Source: Flavobacterium psychrophilum (GTDB taxonomy: Bacteria; Bacteroidota; Bacteroidia; Flavobacteriales; Flavobacteriaceae). Taken from it: 27,104 bases of DNA. The first letter of the stretch is position 1, and the number at the start of each line of letters is the position of its first letter. The notes under the pieces are model-generated. The model was not told the origin of the DNA and did no database searches. It saw only the letters and a list, made by a program, of their open reading frames with translations. Below are positions 9,457 to 18,025 of this stretch, piece after piece. The stretch covers positions 1 to 27,104 of the forward strand of contig CAMAWT010000025.1 in NCBI GenBank assembly GCA_945862065.1, given 5' to 3'. A program made the translations under genes and the position numbers.

Positions 9457-10547
9457 TGAAAATAGTATATTTAGTAAATCATTTTGCCGAATATGGGGGT
9501 ATTCAGCGAATGCTCGATCATAAAATAAATGCACTCAAAAAATATAGTGATATTGAAATTGTTTTGGTTACTAGATTTCAGAACAAAAGAGAATTTTTAT
9601 ATGAAAGCCATTTAAGTACAATAAAATATGATTTAAATATAAATAGTAAAAATTCAATTTTTGCTAATTTATTTAATAATATCAATTTTTATTTTTCGGT
9701 TAAAAAAATAATTAATATTGAAAAACCAGATGTTATAATTACAACATTGACTAGTTATTACGCATTGGTTTTACCTTTAATTGAAAAAAAAATACCTAAA
9801 ATAATTGAGTTTCATAGTACTGCTAAAACAATGAAAGCTGGCAGTTGGAAATATAAAAAGTATTTTTATAATCTTTATGATTCAGTAGTTGTTTTAAACA
9901 ATGACGAAAAAAGCCAATTTGATTTAAAAAATACTCTTGTTATTTCTAATTTTATTCACCTTGAAAATGATCGTGAATTCCCTAATTTCAATTTACGAAC
10001 AAATACTATTATTGCAGCAGGTAGATTAGAACATATAAAACAATTTGACCACCTGATTCTTATCTGGAAAAAGATCCACACCCTTCATAAAGATTGGAAA
10101 GTAAAAATATATGGTGATGGAAGTAAAAGAAGCGAATTGAACCAATTAATTATAGATAATGAACTAACAAATTCTGTTAAAATATTGGGAAACACAAATA
10201 AATTGGATGAAATAATGCGTAAAGCTTCCATTTATTGTATGACCTCAAAAACAGATTGTTTTCCAATGGTACTTTTGGAGGCGAAATCTACTGGTTTACC
10301 AATAATTTCTTACGATTGTCCGTATGGTCCAAAAAACATTATTAAAGATGAAATTGATGGAATAATTATTCAAAATGCAGATTTGAAATCTTTTTCGTTA
10401 ACTTTAGACCAATTAATTAATGATTTTGACAAAAGAGAGGTAATGTCAAAAAATGCATTTGTTAATTTTAATGAATATTCTTCTATTTACGTGATTCAAA
10501 AATGGATAAATTTGTTTAACCAATTAGTAACAAATAATGCAAAATAA
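9456..10547 (+). CDS. GT4-family glycosyltransferase (GT-B fold)
   Basis: The 363-aa protein starts MKIVYLVNHFAEYGGIQRML, a typical GT4 acceptor-domain opening. The donor domain has IIAAGRLEHIKQFDHLILIW, VKIYGDGSKRSELNQLI, and CMTSKTDCFPMVLLEAKSTG with an E-x7-E-like acidic pair in shifted form. The following SYDCPYGPKNII resembles GT4 enzymes that transfer GalNAc or glucose residues, but the specificity cannot be fixed from sequence. Its start overlaps the pyruvyl transferase stop by 1 nt and its end overlaps the next gene by 11 nt, so it is embedded in the operon. No membrane helix is seen; it should act at the cytoplasmic face of the inner membrane. Confidence 0.91.
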   Translation: MKIVYLVNHFAEYGGIQRMLDHKINALKKYSDIEIVLVTRFQNKREFLYESHLSTIKYDLNINSKNSIFANLFNNINFYFSVKKIINIEKPDVIITTLTSYYALVLPLIEKKIPKIIEFHSTAKTMKAGSWKYKKYFYNLYDSVVVLNNDEKSQFDLKNTLVISNFIHLENDREFPNFNLRTNTIIAAGRLEHIKQFDHLILIWKKIHTLHKDWKVKIYGDGSKRSELNQLIIDNELTNSVKILGNTNKLDEIMRKASIYCMTSKTDCFPMVLLEAKSTGLPIISYDCPYGPKNIIKDEIDGIIIQNADLKSFSLTLDQLINDFDKREVMSKNAFVNFNEYSSIYVIQKWINLFNQLVTNNAK

Positions 10548-11655
10548 TAAAATTTATTTGCCAGGATTAAATGGAATTCGAGCAATTGCAGCAATTGCAG
10601 TTGTTGCTTCACATATAAACCATAGAAGTACTGGATTTGGGTTAAGAGAATTACCATTACTTGATATGGCTGGCTACGGAGTAACTATGTTTTTTGTGTT
10701 AAGTGGTTTCTTGATTACTTACTTGTTATTAAAGGAAAAGGAAATAACCAAAACTATAAATTACAAGTTTTTTTTTATTAGGCGTGCATTAAGAATATGG
10801 CCATTGTATTTTTTCTATTTATTACTTTTAGTTTTAATTTTTGGTTTTGCAAGTTTCAAAGAGACACTTTTATTATATGTTTTTTTTATGCCAAACTTTG
10901 TTAATTTATTTGTTGGTGAATTTGGAATTTTGCCTGTTTCAAAAATACTATCTGAAAAAATAGGACATTATTGGTCACTTGGTGTTGAAGAACAATTTTA
11001 TATTTTTTGGCCTCTTTTGATTAAGTTTTTTAATAAAAATTTATTTCTATTTATTTGTTCTTTTCCACTATTTTTTTTGATTTTTAAAATTCTGCTAAAA
11101 ATTTGTTCAGCACCAACAGAAGTTCAAGCTTTTTTTCATTATAGTAGATTTGGTTGTATTGCAATTGGTGGACTTGGAGCTTACATCTTCAATTTTATTA
11201 ATACTAAAAAACATTTACTTTTCTTAAATTCATTAATTATACAACTATTTTGCTGGGTATTTTTGGTTTTTGTAGCTTCAAATAATTTCTATTTGTATGG
11301 TATTATTAATCATGAATTAATTTCAATAGTTACCTTAATAATTATAATAAATCAAATAAGCGCAAAAAACAAACTGATTAATTTGGAATTACCAATTTTC
11401 GACTATTTAGGTAAAATTTCATTTGGATTATATATTTATAATCCAATAATTATTTACTTTTTTCAGTACTATTTTCATACTCTTGAGGATACCTTATTTA
11501 ACATTATTTTTATTTACTTTTCAGTATTTTCAATGTTGATTATTGTTTCTCATTTTTCCTACAATTATTTTGAAAATTATTTTTTAAAATTCAAAAACAC
11601 TTTTGTGAAAGTAAATAGTTATTCAAACATAAAATTATTCAAAAATGCAAACTAA
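10537..11655 (+). CDS. Membrane O-acyltransferase, acyltransferase-3 (OafA/YrhL-like) family
   Basis: The 372-aa protein has about ten predicted membrane helices and the signatures of acyltransferase-3 proteins: LPGLNGIRAIAAIAVVASHI at the start with the catalytic-type histidine, YGVTMFFVLSGFLITYLL, RALRIWPLYFFYLLL with the conserved Arg pair, and HYWSLGVEEQFYIFWPLLI. The family moves acyl groups, usually acetyl, to hydroxyls of surface glycans across the inner membrane. No SGNH domain is fused. It is one of two such enzymes in the cluster, so the repeat unit is probably acylated at two positions or on two sugars. It overlaps both neighbours by exactly 11 nt, which points to coupled translation. 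Confidence 0.93.
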   Translation: MQNNKIYLPGLNGIRAIAAIAVVASHINHRSTGFGLRELPLLDMAGYGVTMFFVLSGFLITYLLLKEKEITKTINYKFFFIRRALRIWPLYFFYLLLLVLIFGFASFKETLLLYVFFMPNFVNLFVGEFGILPVSKILSEKIGHYWSLGVEEQFYIFWPLLIKFFNKNLFLFICSFPLFFLIFKILLKICSAPTEVQAFFHYSRFGCIAIGGLGAYIFNFINTKKHLLFLNSLIIQLFCWVFLVFVASNNFYLYGIINHELISIVTLIIIINQISAKNKLINLELPIFDYLGKISFGLYIYNPIIIYFFQYYFHTLEDTLFNIIFIYFSVFSMLIIVSHFSYNYFENYFLKFKNTFVKVNSYSNIKLFKNAN

Positions 11656-12838
11656 CATCCTCTTTATCTCTTGGGACGGACCTCAAACCAATTACATGGA
11701 GGGATTGTTTATGCCTATATTTAATCAAATTGAGCAAAATTCTAATTATGTTTTTCATATAATTCAGTTTACATGGGCAACGCCAGAAAAAATAGCGATA
11801 ACACAAAAAACGGCACAAAATTTAAACATTATTTACAATACTAAAACAATTGCTAGAAAACCAATTGCTATTTTAGGAAATTTATATACCATATGTAACG
11901 GAATCCATTATATTAAGAATTACATAAAAGACAATCATATCAATATTGTAATGCCCAGAAGTACTATGCCCGCAATTATGGTAAATCAATTACCAAAAAT
12001 AAATATTAAAATACTGTTTGATGCCGACGGATTGCCAATAGAGGAACGTGTAGATTTTTCAGGTTTGTCTAAAAAAAGTTGGTTCTATAAATTTTTTAAA
12101 TACCAAGAAAACAAAATGCTAATGAATGCCGATGGAATTATTGCACGATCCAATACATCTATTGATATTCATGTAACATCCAATTCAAGCTTAGATAGGA
12201 ATAAATTTTCAGTAGTGTATAACGGAAGAGATTCTGAAGTATTTAAACCAAATATATCCATTAAAGAGAATAAAAGGGTTCAATTGTCTATTTCAAAAGA
12301 GACCATTGTATTTGTATATAGTGGTTCCCTTGGCATGCAATATGGTTTTGATGAAATGATAACTATTTTTTCTGAATATACTAAAATACATTCAAATGCT
12401 ATTTTTCTAATTCTAACAGGAAGTATGCAATTTGCAAATGATAGAATCCCGATAGAATTATCTGATAAATGTATCGTAAAGTCGGTGGCTTTTGATGAAA
12501 TACCCTCTTATCTTTCAGTTGCAGATATTGCTTTTGCTATTCGGGAACCTAAATTTAGTATGAAAGGGGTAGCTCCAATTAAACTAGGCGAATATTTGCT
12601 AATGGGAATTCCAACCATTGCTTCAGCTGGTATTGGTGATACCGAGCAAATTTTGAAAAACATACCCAATAGTTATTTATTTGATCATGAAAATGAAAAT
12701 CGAATTTTAGATGCAGTTGCTTCAATTGATAGTTTGATATTATTTGATAAACTTGAAATTCGAACTGCTGCAATGAATTATTTTACTATTGAAAAAAGTG
12801 TTGATAGTTATTTAAACGCATTTAAAAAACTAAAATGA
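11645..12838 (+). CDS. Glycosyltransferase, GT4-like (GT-B fold)
   Basis: The 397-aa protein begins QTNILFISWDGPQTNYMEGL, an opening seen in glycan-cluster glycosyltransferases of Bacteroidetes. The middle has LFDADGLPIEERVDFSG and a linker ending ADGIIARSNTSIDIH. The donor domain follows with VFVYSGSLGMQYGFDEMI, IAFAIREPKFSMKGVAPIKL and GEYLLMGIPTIASAGIGD. The classic E-x7-E is not obvious; the K-x-GEYLLMG-x-P segment takes that place, as in other GT4-like enzymes with a degenerate motif. It should transfer a sugar within repeat-unit assembly. It overlaps the acyltransferase before it by 11 nt and the glycosyltransferase after it by 4 nt. Fold assignment is firm; family number and sugar are less so. 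Confidence 0.85.
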   Translation: MQTNILFISWDGPQTNYMEGLFMPIFNQIEQNSNYVFHIIQFTWATPEKIAITQKTAQNLNIIYNTKTIARKPIAILGNLYTICNGIHYIKNYIKDNHINIVMPRSTMPAIMVNQLPKINIKILFDADGLPIEERVDFSGLSKKSWFYKFFKYQENKMLMNADGIIARSNTSIDIHVTSNSSLDRNKFSVVYNGRDSEVFKPNISIKENKRVQLSISKETIVFVYSGSLGMQYGFDEMITIFSEYTKIHSNAIFLILTGSMQFANDRIPIELSDKCIVKSVAFDEIPSYLSVADIAFAIREPKFSMKGVAPIKLGEYLLMGIPTIASAGIGDTEQILKNIPNSYLFDHENENRILDAVASIDSLILFDKLEIRTAAMNYFTIEKSVDSYLNAFKKLK

Positions 12839-13893
12839 AAGTACTCTATTTAACTAAATACCCCAGAAGAGGAGCAAGTAGCCGTATGCGAAGCTATCAG
12901 TATTTCCCTCTTTTGGAAAAAGACGGATTTGAAGTAACTGTTTCACCCTTTTTTGATGACGAATACTTAGAACTTTTGTACGCTAAAAAAAATATTTCAA
13001 AAGTAAAAATTGCCTCCTTTTATTTAAATCGATTCAAAAAATTATTTTCAATTTATAAATTTGATAGAATTATAATTGAGAAAGAATTGTTTCCTTATTT
13101 TTTTAGTTGGTTTGAAAAAATATTTTTTGTTTTAAATATTAAATACATAGTTGATTATGATGATGCTATTTTTCATAATTATGATTTGCATCCAAATAAA
13201 ATCATTCGATTTTTATTAAAAAATAAGATAGGAAATGTAATGAAGTATAGCAATCATGTTTTAGCTGGAAACGATTATTTGGCAAATAAAGCAAAAAAAT
13301 CTGGGGCTAAGAAAATCTCGATTCATCCTACCGTTATTGATACTGATTTATATAATTGCGCAATAAAAATTAAAATCGAAAAATTAATTATAGGTTGGAT
13401 TGGATCGCCAACTACTTACAAATATGTAGAAAAAATGATTCCGTTGTTCAATGTTTTGGCTCAAAAGTACGATTTTGAATTGCAAATTGTTGGAGCAAAA
13501 AAAGAACCATCTACAGAAAGATTTATTAAATATATACCTTGGAAAGAGGAGTTGGAAGTAGCATTAATTTCCGGTTTTGATATTGGTATAATGCCATTAG
13601 AAAACACCCCATGGGAATTAGGAAAATGCAGTTATAAAATTATTCAATATATGGGTTGTGGAATTTCTGTGGTTGCATCTGCTGTTGGAATGAATAAGGA
13701 AGTTATTCAAAATGGTAAAAATGGTTTTTTGGTTACTACTGAAAAAGAATGGATGGATGCAATATGTCAATTGTTTGAAGATGAAAATTTGCGTTACAAT
13801 TTAGGACAAAAGGGCAAAATGCTTGTTGCAAATAATTATTCCACACTTGTAAATTATAAAAAATTGTTTACCATTCTTTCAAATGAAAACTAA
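12835..13893 (+). CDS. Glycosyltransferase, GT4-like (GT-B fold)
   Basis: This 352-aa protein starts MKVLYLTKYPRRGASSRMRS, where the GASSRxR loop is typical of one GT4 subgroup. The acceptor domain has KYIVDYDDAIFHNYDLHPNK, and NHVLAGNDYLANKAKK leads into the donor domain with IIGWIGSPTTYKYVEKMIPL, FDIGIMPLENTPWELGKCSY and KIIQYMGCGISVVASAVGMN. The donor-binding glutamate pair is replaced by a W-E-x-GK-C-S-Y-K-x-x-Q-Y-M-G arrangement, as in the DYDDA-type enzymes. It probably adds one sugar to the lipid-linked unit. It overlaps the gene before it by 4 nt and the acyltransferase after it by 11 nt. No sign of damage is visible. Confidence 0.88.
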   Translation: MKVLYLTKYPRRGASSRMRSYQYFPLLEKDGFEVTVSPFFDDEYLELLYAKKNISKVKIASFYLNRFKKLFSIYKFDRIIIEKELFPYFFSWFEKIFFVLNIKYIVDYDDAIFHNYDLHPNKIIRFLLKNKIGNVMKYSNHVLAGNDYLANKAKKSGAKKISIHPTVIDTDLYNCAIKIKIEKLIIGWIGSPTTYKYVEKMIPLFNVLAQKYDFELQIVGAKKEPSTERFIKYIPWKEELEVALISGFDIGIMPLENTPWELGKCSYKIIQYMGCGISVVASAVGMNKEVIQNGKNGFLVTTEKEWMDAICQLFEDENLRYNLGQKGKMLVANNYSTLVNYKKLFTILSNEN

Positions 13894-14923
13894 CACAAAA
13901 ACACTTTATTTTGACCAAATACAAGTGCTTCGAGGAGTAGCAGCTTTGATGGTAGTTTTTCATCATAGTATTGGTTCATTAAAATATTACCATCATATCA
14001 ATAATTTTTTTTTAGATTTAATCGGTTCTATTGGTAAGTTTGGTGTTGATTTTTTCTTTATTCTTTCAGGTTTTATCATTTCTTTTTCAGCAATTGAAAA
14101 ATATAATTCCAAGAATGCATTGAAAAACTATTTTCTGAATCGAATTATTAGAATATACGTTCCCTATCTCCCTATTGGAATAACGATGTTACTTTTATAT
14201 AGTTTTTTACCTCACTTTTCAAATGGTAATCGTTCAATAAGTATATTGACTTCTTTAACTTTAATACCTGACGGAAGACCTGCCTTGTCAGTTGCTTGGA
14301 CCTTGACTTTTGAAGTGTTTTTTTATGTTGTATTTTGTATTTCATTTATTTCGAAAAAAGCATGGAATTATTTTCTGATTTTTTGGTTTGTTTTTATTTT
14401 TTACTTCAATTACATACAAGTTTTACCAAGTTATTTACAAAATGCATGTTCCAAAATTTTTCTATCTACTTATAATTTAGAATTTATTTTAGGATATCTT
14501 TTAGCTTGTCTTGTTACATCTAAATTTAAAATAAAAAGTTCTTATTTATGGTTTGGCCTCGTTATTTTTTTATCTCTTTTTATTATTTTAAAGTTAAATA
14601 AAATAAGTTGTTTTTATTTTGATTTAAATTTAATTTTCGGTTGTGCTTCTTTTATTATTATTTATATTGCCATATTAAATAACAAAAAGTTACATAAAAA
14701 AGCTCTTTTGATGATAATAGGCAATGCTACATATTCTATTTACCTTGTTCACAATCCTTTGCAAATGATTGTTATAAGATTGTTACCTAAGATTAATACA
14801 CAAATTAGTAGTGTTTTTGCACTATTATTTGTAATTACCCTTTCTGTAGCTGTTGGATATTTATATTCTTTTATTTTTGAAAAAAAACTTATTTTATTTT
14901 TAAGAACCAAATTAAACATTTAG
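13883..14923 (+). CDS. Membrane O-acyltransferase, acyltransferase-3 family (ExoZ-like)
   Basis: The 346-aa protein has about ten predicted membrane helices. Conserved blocks are DQIQVLRGVAALMVVFHHSI with the family histidine, GVDFFFILSGFIISFSAI, NRIIRIYVPYLPIGITMLL with the Arg residues, and SVAWTLTFEVFFYVVFCISF. This arrangement is closest to the ExoZ-type acetyltransferases that decorate exopolysaccharides. It differs clearly from the other acyltransferase of the cluster, which has a GVEEQFY block, so the two are not a recent duplication and probably acylate different positions. It overlaps the preceding glycosyltransferase by 11 nt and ends 3 bases before the polymerase candidate. Confidence 0.92.
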   Translation: MKTNTKTLYFDQIQVLRGVAALMVVFHHSIGSLKYYHHINNFFLDLIGSIGKFGVDFFFILSGFIISFSAIEKYNSKNALKNYFLNRIIRIYVPYLPIGITMLLLYSFLPHFSNGNRSISILTSLTLIPDGRPALSVAWTLTFEVFFYVVFCISFISKKAWNYFLIFWFVFIFYFNYIQVLPSYLQNACSKIFLSTYNLEFILGYLLACLVTSKFKIKSSYLWFGLVIFLSLFIILKLNKISCFYFDLNLIFGCASFIIIYIAILNNKKLHKKALLMIIGNATYSIYLVHNPLQMIVIRLLPKINTQISSVFALLFVITLSVAVGYLYSFIFEKKLILFLRTKLNI

Positions 14924-14926
14924 AAA

Positions 14927-16084
14927 ATGAATTTCATATTCGTAATTTTAGTTCTAGTTTTTGTATATTTTTTTTTGGAACAATTTAGAAATAAAATTTC
15001 AGAAAATAATTTTACTAATCTTGGCTATTTATGTATTTATCATTTTATATTTGGTATTTACTTTTATTTTTTTGTAAAGGGTGACGCTATAGGTTATTGG
15101 CGAAGTTCAAAAAAATTAACATTCGAAGAATTTGTTCATTTTTTCACAGATGATCAAGGTACCTATTTTGTTCTTGCATTGAATTATTTGCCTGCTAATG
15201 TTTTAAATCTTTCCTATTTTACAGGAACCATGATTTATTCGTTGATTGGTTTTGTGGGTTTGGCCTATTTTTATGTCATTGCAATTGAGTTAATACCAAA
15301 AAACGCAAAAGTTAACGGTTATTTTTTATTTCCTTTTTTATTTTTTTTACCAAATTTACATTTTTGGAGTTGTGGAGTAGGTAAGGATACTCTTTTATTT
15401 TTTTGTATCGCTATTTTTTGTTACGGATTATTAGTGCCAACAAAACGTTTGCATTTCATCCTTTTGGGTTTAATTCTATCCTATTTTGTTAGACCACACA
15501 TCACCTTATTTATGTTGTTAGGGTTTGGTTTTGCCTATTTTTCTGGAAAGAAGCTATCCATTTATCAACGTGTTTTCTTTTTTCTAACTTTAATAGGTGT
15601 TGCAATAATAATTTTACCATTAGTTTTGAAATTTTCAAAAATTGAAGAAGCTTCTTTAGATTCTTTTCAAAGATTTTCAACTAATAAGGTATCATTATTA
15701 TCTCGTTCACATACCGGTTCGGTGATAAACATATCCAATTCACCTTTAATAGTAAAGATATTTTCGTTTTTGTACAGACCCTTTTTTTTTGACATCAATA
15801 GTATTCCTTCCTTACTTGCAGCGATAGAAAATACCATCCTATTATTTTTAACTTTTAAATATTTTTCGAAAAGTCCTTTTCAATCTTTTAGAAATGCCCC
15901 TTTTCTTTTGCAAGGAATGGTATATTTTTTAATAATTGGTACCTTTACATTTTCTCAGTCATTAGGTAATTTAGGCATCATGATTCGGATGAGAAATATG
16001 TTTTTACCAGGACTTTTAATTTTCTTTTTATGGCATTTTTCATATGTTCAAAATGATTCAGATACTGATGAAGGTGAAATTTAA
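14927..16084 (+). CDS. Probable polysaccharide polymerase (Wzy-like membrane protein)
   Basis: The 385-aa protein has about ten hydrophobic helices and a large hydrophilic stretch (residues ~240-275, KIEEASLDSFQRFSTNKVSL), which fits the periplasmic loop of Wzy polymerases. The segments NLHFWSCGVGKDTLLFFCIA and LSYFVRPHITLFMLLGFGF, with a conserved-looking Lys-Asp and an RPH motif, resemble EpsG/Wzy-type polymerases. Wzy proteins share little sequence, so the assignment rests on topology and context: the cluster has a flippase and Wzc but no other polymerase candidate. It would join repeat units in the periplasm. It is the last gene of the operon; a 423-base gap follows. An uncharacterised membrane protein of another role remains possible. 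Confidence 0.72.
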   Translation: MNFIFVILVLVFVYFFLEQFRNKISENNFTNLGYLCIYHFIFGIYFYFFVKGDAIGYWRSSKKLTFEEFVHFFTDDQGTYFVLALNYLPANVLNLSYFTGTMIYSLIGFVGLAYFYVIAIELIPKNAKVNGYFLFPFLFFLPNLHFWSCGVGKDTLLFFCIAIFCYGLLVPTKRLHFILLGLILSYFVRPHITLFMLLGFGFAYFSGKKLSIYQRVFFFLTLIGVAIIILPLVLKFSKIEEASLDSFQRFSTNKVSLLSRSHTGSVINISNSPLIVKIFSFLYRPFFFDINSIPSLLAAIENTILLFLTFKYFSKSPFQSFRNAPFLLQGMVYFLIIGTFTFSQSLGNLGIMIRMRNMFLPGLLIFFLWHFSYVQNDSDTDEGEI

Positions 16085-16507
16085 TATTGGAATTACATGT
16101 ATTGTTAGATGAATATTAATTTTATGTAAAATTAAAATTAATATATTTAAAATATTCTATTTATTAACTTTTAGACAATGTTTTTTTCTTTTTCATATTT
16201 TTACTCAATTAACTTCTTCCTTATAAATTTTCTTTTAAAAAAAAATGATTTTATAAATCATGTATTCTTGCTTTACTTTCTTATTATTATAAATCAGACA
16301 ATTAACATTAATTTGTATTTCTTATTTATTTATTTATATTTTTTTTTTTCAATAAATATACTTTTTTTGTTTTGATGAAATCTATAAAATGTATCAAATG
16401 ATAAAATTTATATTTTATCATATTGTAAAATTTTGAAAACTTGTTTTATTACAACTTTTTAGATTATAAATTTGTTTCATACTATATATTAGTATTGCAT
16501 ACATTTT
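16085..16507. other. Extremely AT-rich intergenic gap ending in a candidate promoter
   Basis: These 423 bases are built almost wholly of A and T runs. A plus-strand open frame of 65 codons at 16178-16375 encodes almost only Phe, Ile, Leu, Asn and Tyr and looks like chance. I see no clear terminator hairpin for the operon that ends at 16084. The gap may mark a junction where the cluster was assembled from separate pieces. Confidence 0.6.
16440..16474 (+). promoter_or_regulatory. Candidate Bacteroidetes-type promoter for the sixth glycosyltransferase
   Basis: TAAATTTG at 16467-16474 is a perfect match to the TAnnTTTG -7 box of Bacteroidetes, with CTTG at 16440-16443 as a partial -33 TTTG box, 23 bases apart. 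The ATG lies 34 bases downstream. In DNA this AT-rich a chance match is quite possible. Confidence 0.45.
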
Positions 16508-17722
16508 ATGAAAAAATTAATTCGAGTAACTACGGTTCCTCTTTCTTTAGATAAATTATTAGATGGTCAATTATCATTTATGAGCAATCATTATGATGTT
16601 ACAGCTATTTCTTCTGATAAAAAATATTTGGAGCAATGTGCATTGAAGGAAAACGTTGATTATTACCACCTTGAAATGTCGCGAAGGATTACTCCGTTTA
16701 ATGATTTTATTTCATTTATTAAATTGACTTTCTATTTAATAAGAACCAAACCTTTAATTGTTCATTCTCATACCCCAAAAGCAGGAATCATTTCCATGTT
16801 AGCTTCAAAAATTGCATGCGTTCCTATTCGATTTCATACTGTAGGGGGTTTACCACTGGTTGAGGCTACTGGTATGAAGCGCAAAGTATTGATTTTTGTT
16901 GAAAAACTAACGTATGCTTGCGCAACAAATGTTTATTCTAATTCTGTCGGGTTGTATGACTTTATATTAAAAAATAAATACATTAAAGAAGATAAAATCA
17001 AAATTTTAGCCAATGGAAGTACCAACGGAATAGATGCTAATTATTTTTCAAAAGCAACAATTTCAGAAATAACAAAAAATGATTTAAAAGTAAGACTGGG
17101 TATATCTAAAGATGACTTTGTATTTGTATTTGTAGGACGTTTGGTTGGGGATAAAGGGTTAAATGAATTGGTAAGAGCATTTAAAAGTCTTAGGTCCTAT
17201 AATCCTAATGTGAAATTACTTTTAGTCGGGCAAGAAGAATATGAATTAGACCCGCTACACGATGCTACCTTGCTTGAAATAGATTCAAATGCTTCAATCA
17301 TTAAAGTGGGTTATCAAGAGGATATACGACCTTATTTGGCCGTTAGTAATAGTTTAGTTTTACCAAGTTACAGGGAAGGTTTCCCGAATGTAGTATTGCA
17401 GGCTGGCTCAATGGAATTACCATCAATTGTTTCTAACATAAATGGGTGTAATGAAATCATCATTGATAAAGTGAATGGTTTGATTATTGATGTTAAAAAT
17501 AGTTATGCTATTGAAAAAGCGATGAACAATATGTGTAACAATTCTATTTTATACAAAAATCTTCAGGCATCGTCCAGAGAATTAATTACTTCGAGATATA
17601 ATCAAAAAAATGTTTGGAATTGTATTTTAAAAGAATACAAGGAGCATGAAAATAATTTAATTGAAATAGAAGAAACTTTTGATATATTTGCAAAAAAAAA
17701 GGAACGTTTGGTGCGAATATAA
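16508..17722 (+). CDS. GT4-family glycosyltransferase (PglA/CapM-like)
   Basis: The 404-aa protein begins MKKLIRVTTVPLSLDKLLDG, followed by PLIVHSHTPKAGIISMLASK and PIRFHTVGGLPLVEATGMKR, a set found in GT4 enzymes that act early in repeat-unit assembly next to the initiating transferase (PglA/CapM type). The donor domain has FVFVGRLVGDKGLNELVRAF, LLLVGQEEYELDPLHDATLL and LPSYREGFPNVVLQAGSMEL; the E-x7-E second glutamate appears as Gln (EGFPNVVLQ), a variant common in this subgroup. The last ~40 residues are charged and extra to the core. It is separated from the main operon, has its own candidate promoter and converges on the wzc gene. In related clusters a sugar-phosphate transferase often follows this gene; none does here. 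Confidence 0.92.
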   Translation: MKKLIRVTTVPLSLDKLLDGQLSFMSNHYDVTAISSDKKYLEQCALKENVDYYHLEMSRRITPFNDFISFIKLTFYLIRTKPLIVHSHTPKAGIISMLASKIACVPIRFHTVGGLPLVEATGMKRKVLIFVEKLTYACATNVYSNSVGLYDFILKNKYIKEDKIKILANGSTNGIDANYFSKATISEITKNDLKVRLGISKDDFVFVFVGRLVGDKGLNELVRAFKSLRSYNPNVKLLLVGQEEYELDPLHDATLLEIDSNASIIKVGYQEDIRPYLAVSNSLVLPSYREGFPNVVLQAGSMELPSIVSNINGCNEIIIDKVNGLIIDVKNSYAIEKAMNNMCNNSILYKNLQASSRELITSRYNQKNVWNCILKEYKEHENNLIEIEETFDIFAKKKERLVRI

Positions 17723-18025
17723 TTATTTTAAACGCGATTCTTTAGTTTTTGTCAAATTGTTTATTTGCTTCTTTTTAAAAAAAAAAAAATTCCCTACACT
17801 TCTATTTTTATATTATAAATTATTTTATTGAAAAATTCAGTTATCTTGAAAAACAATTACTAGATTTTAGAGTAGTACGAAATAAAATATTTTATCACAT
17901 AATTATTTTCAGATGTTATATGAATGGATACTTGTTTTGATTGATAATAATAATTTATACCATTTAGAAATTAAGTATTATTGAGTTTTAGTTACGTTTT
18001 CAAAAACTTCCAAAACAGTTAAAAT
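17723..18025. other. Convergent intergenic gap, no recognisable feature
   Basis: These 303 bases lie between two convergent genes, so transcription should end here from both sides. There is a run of 13 A at about 17778-17790, but I could not find a stable hairpin. Nothing else is recognisable. Confidence 0.5.

Noticed and set aside
16178..16375. Plus-strand frame of 65 codons after the polymerase candidate
   Set aside because: The product is almost only Phe, Ile, Leu, Asn and Tyr, as expected from chance in DNA of this AT content; no flanking signals support it.
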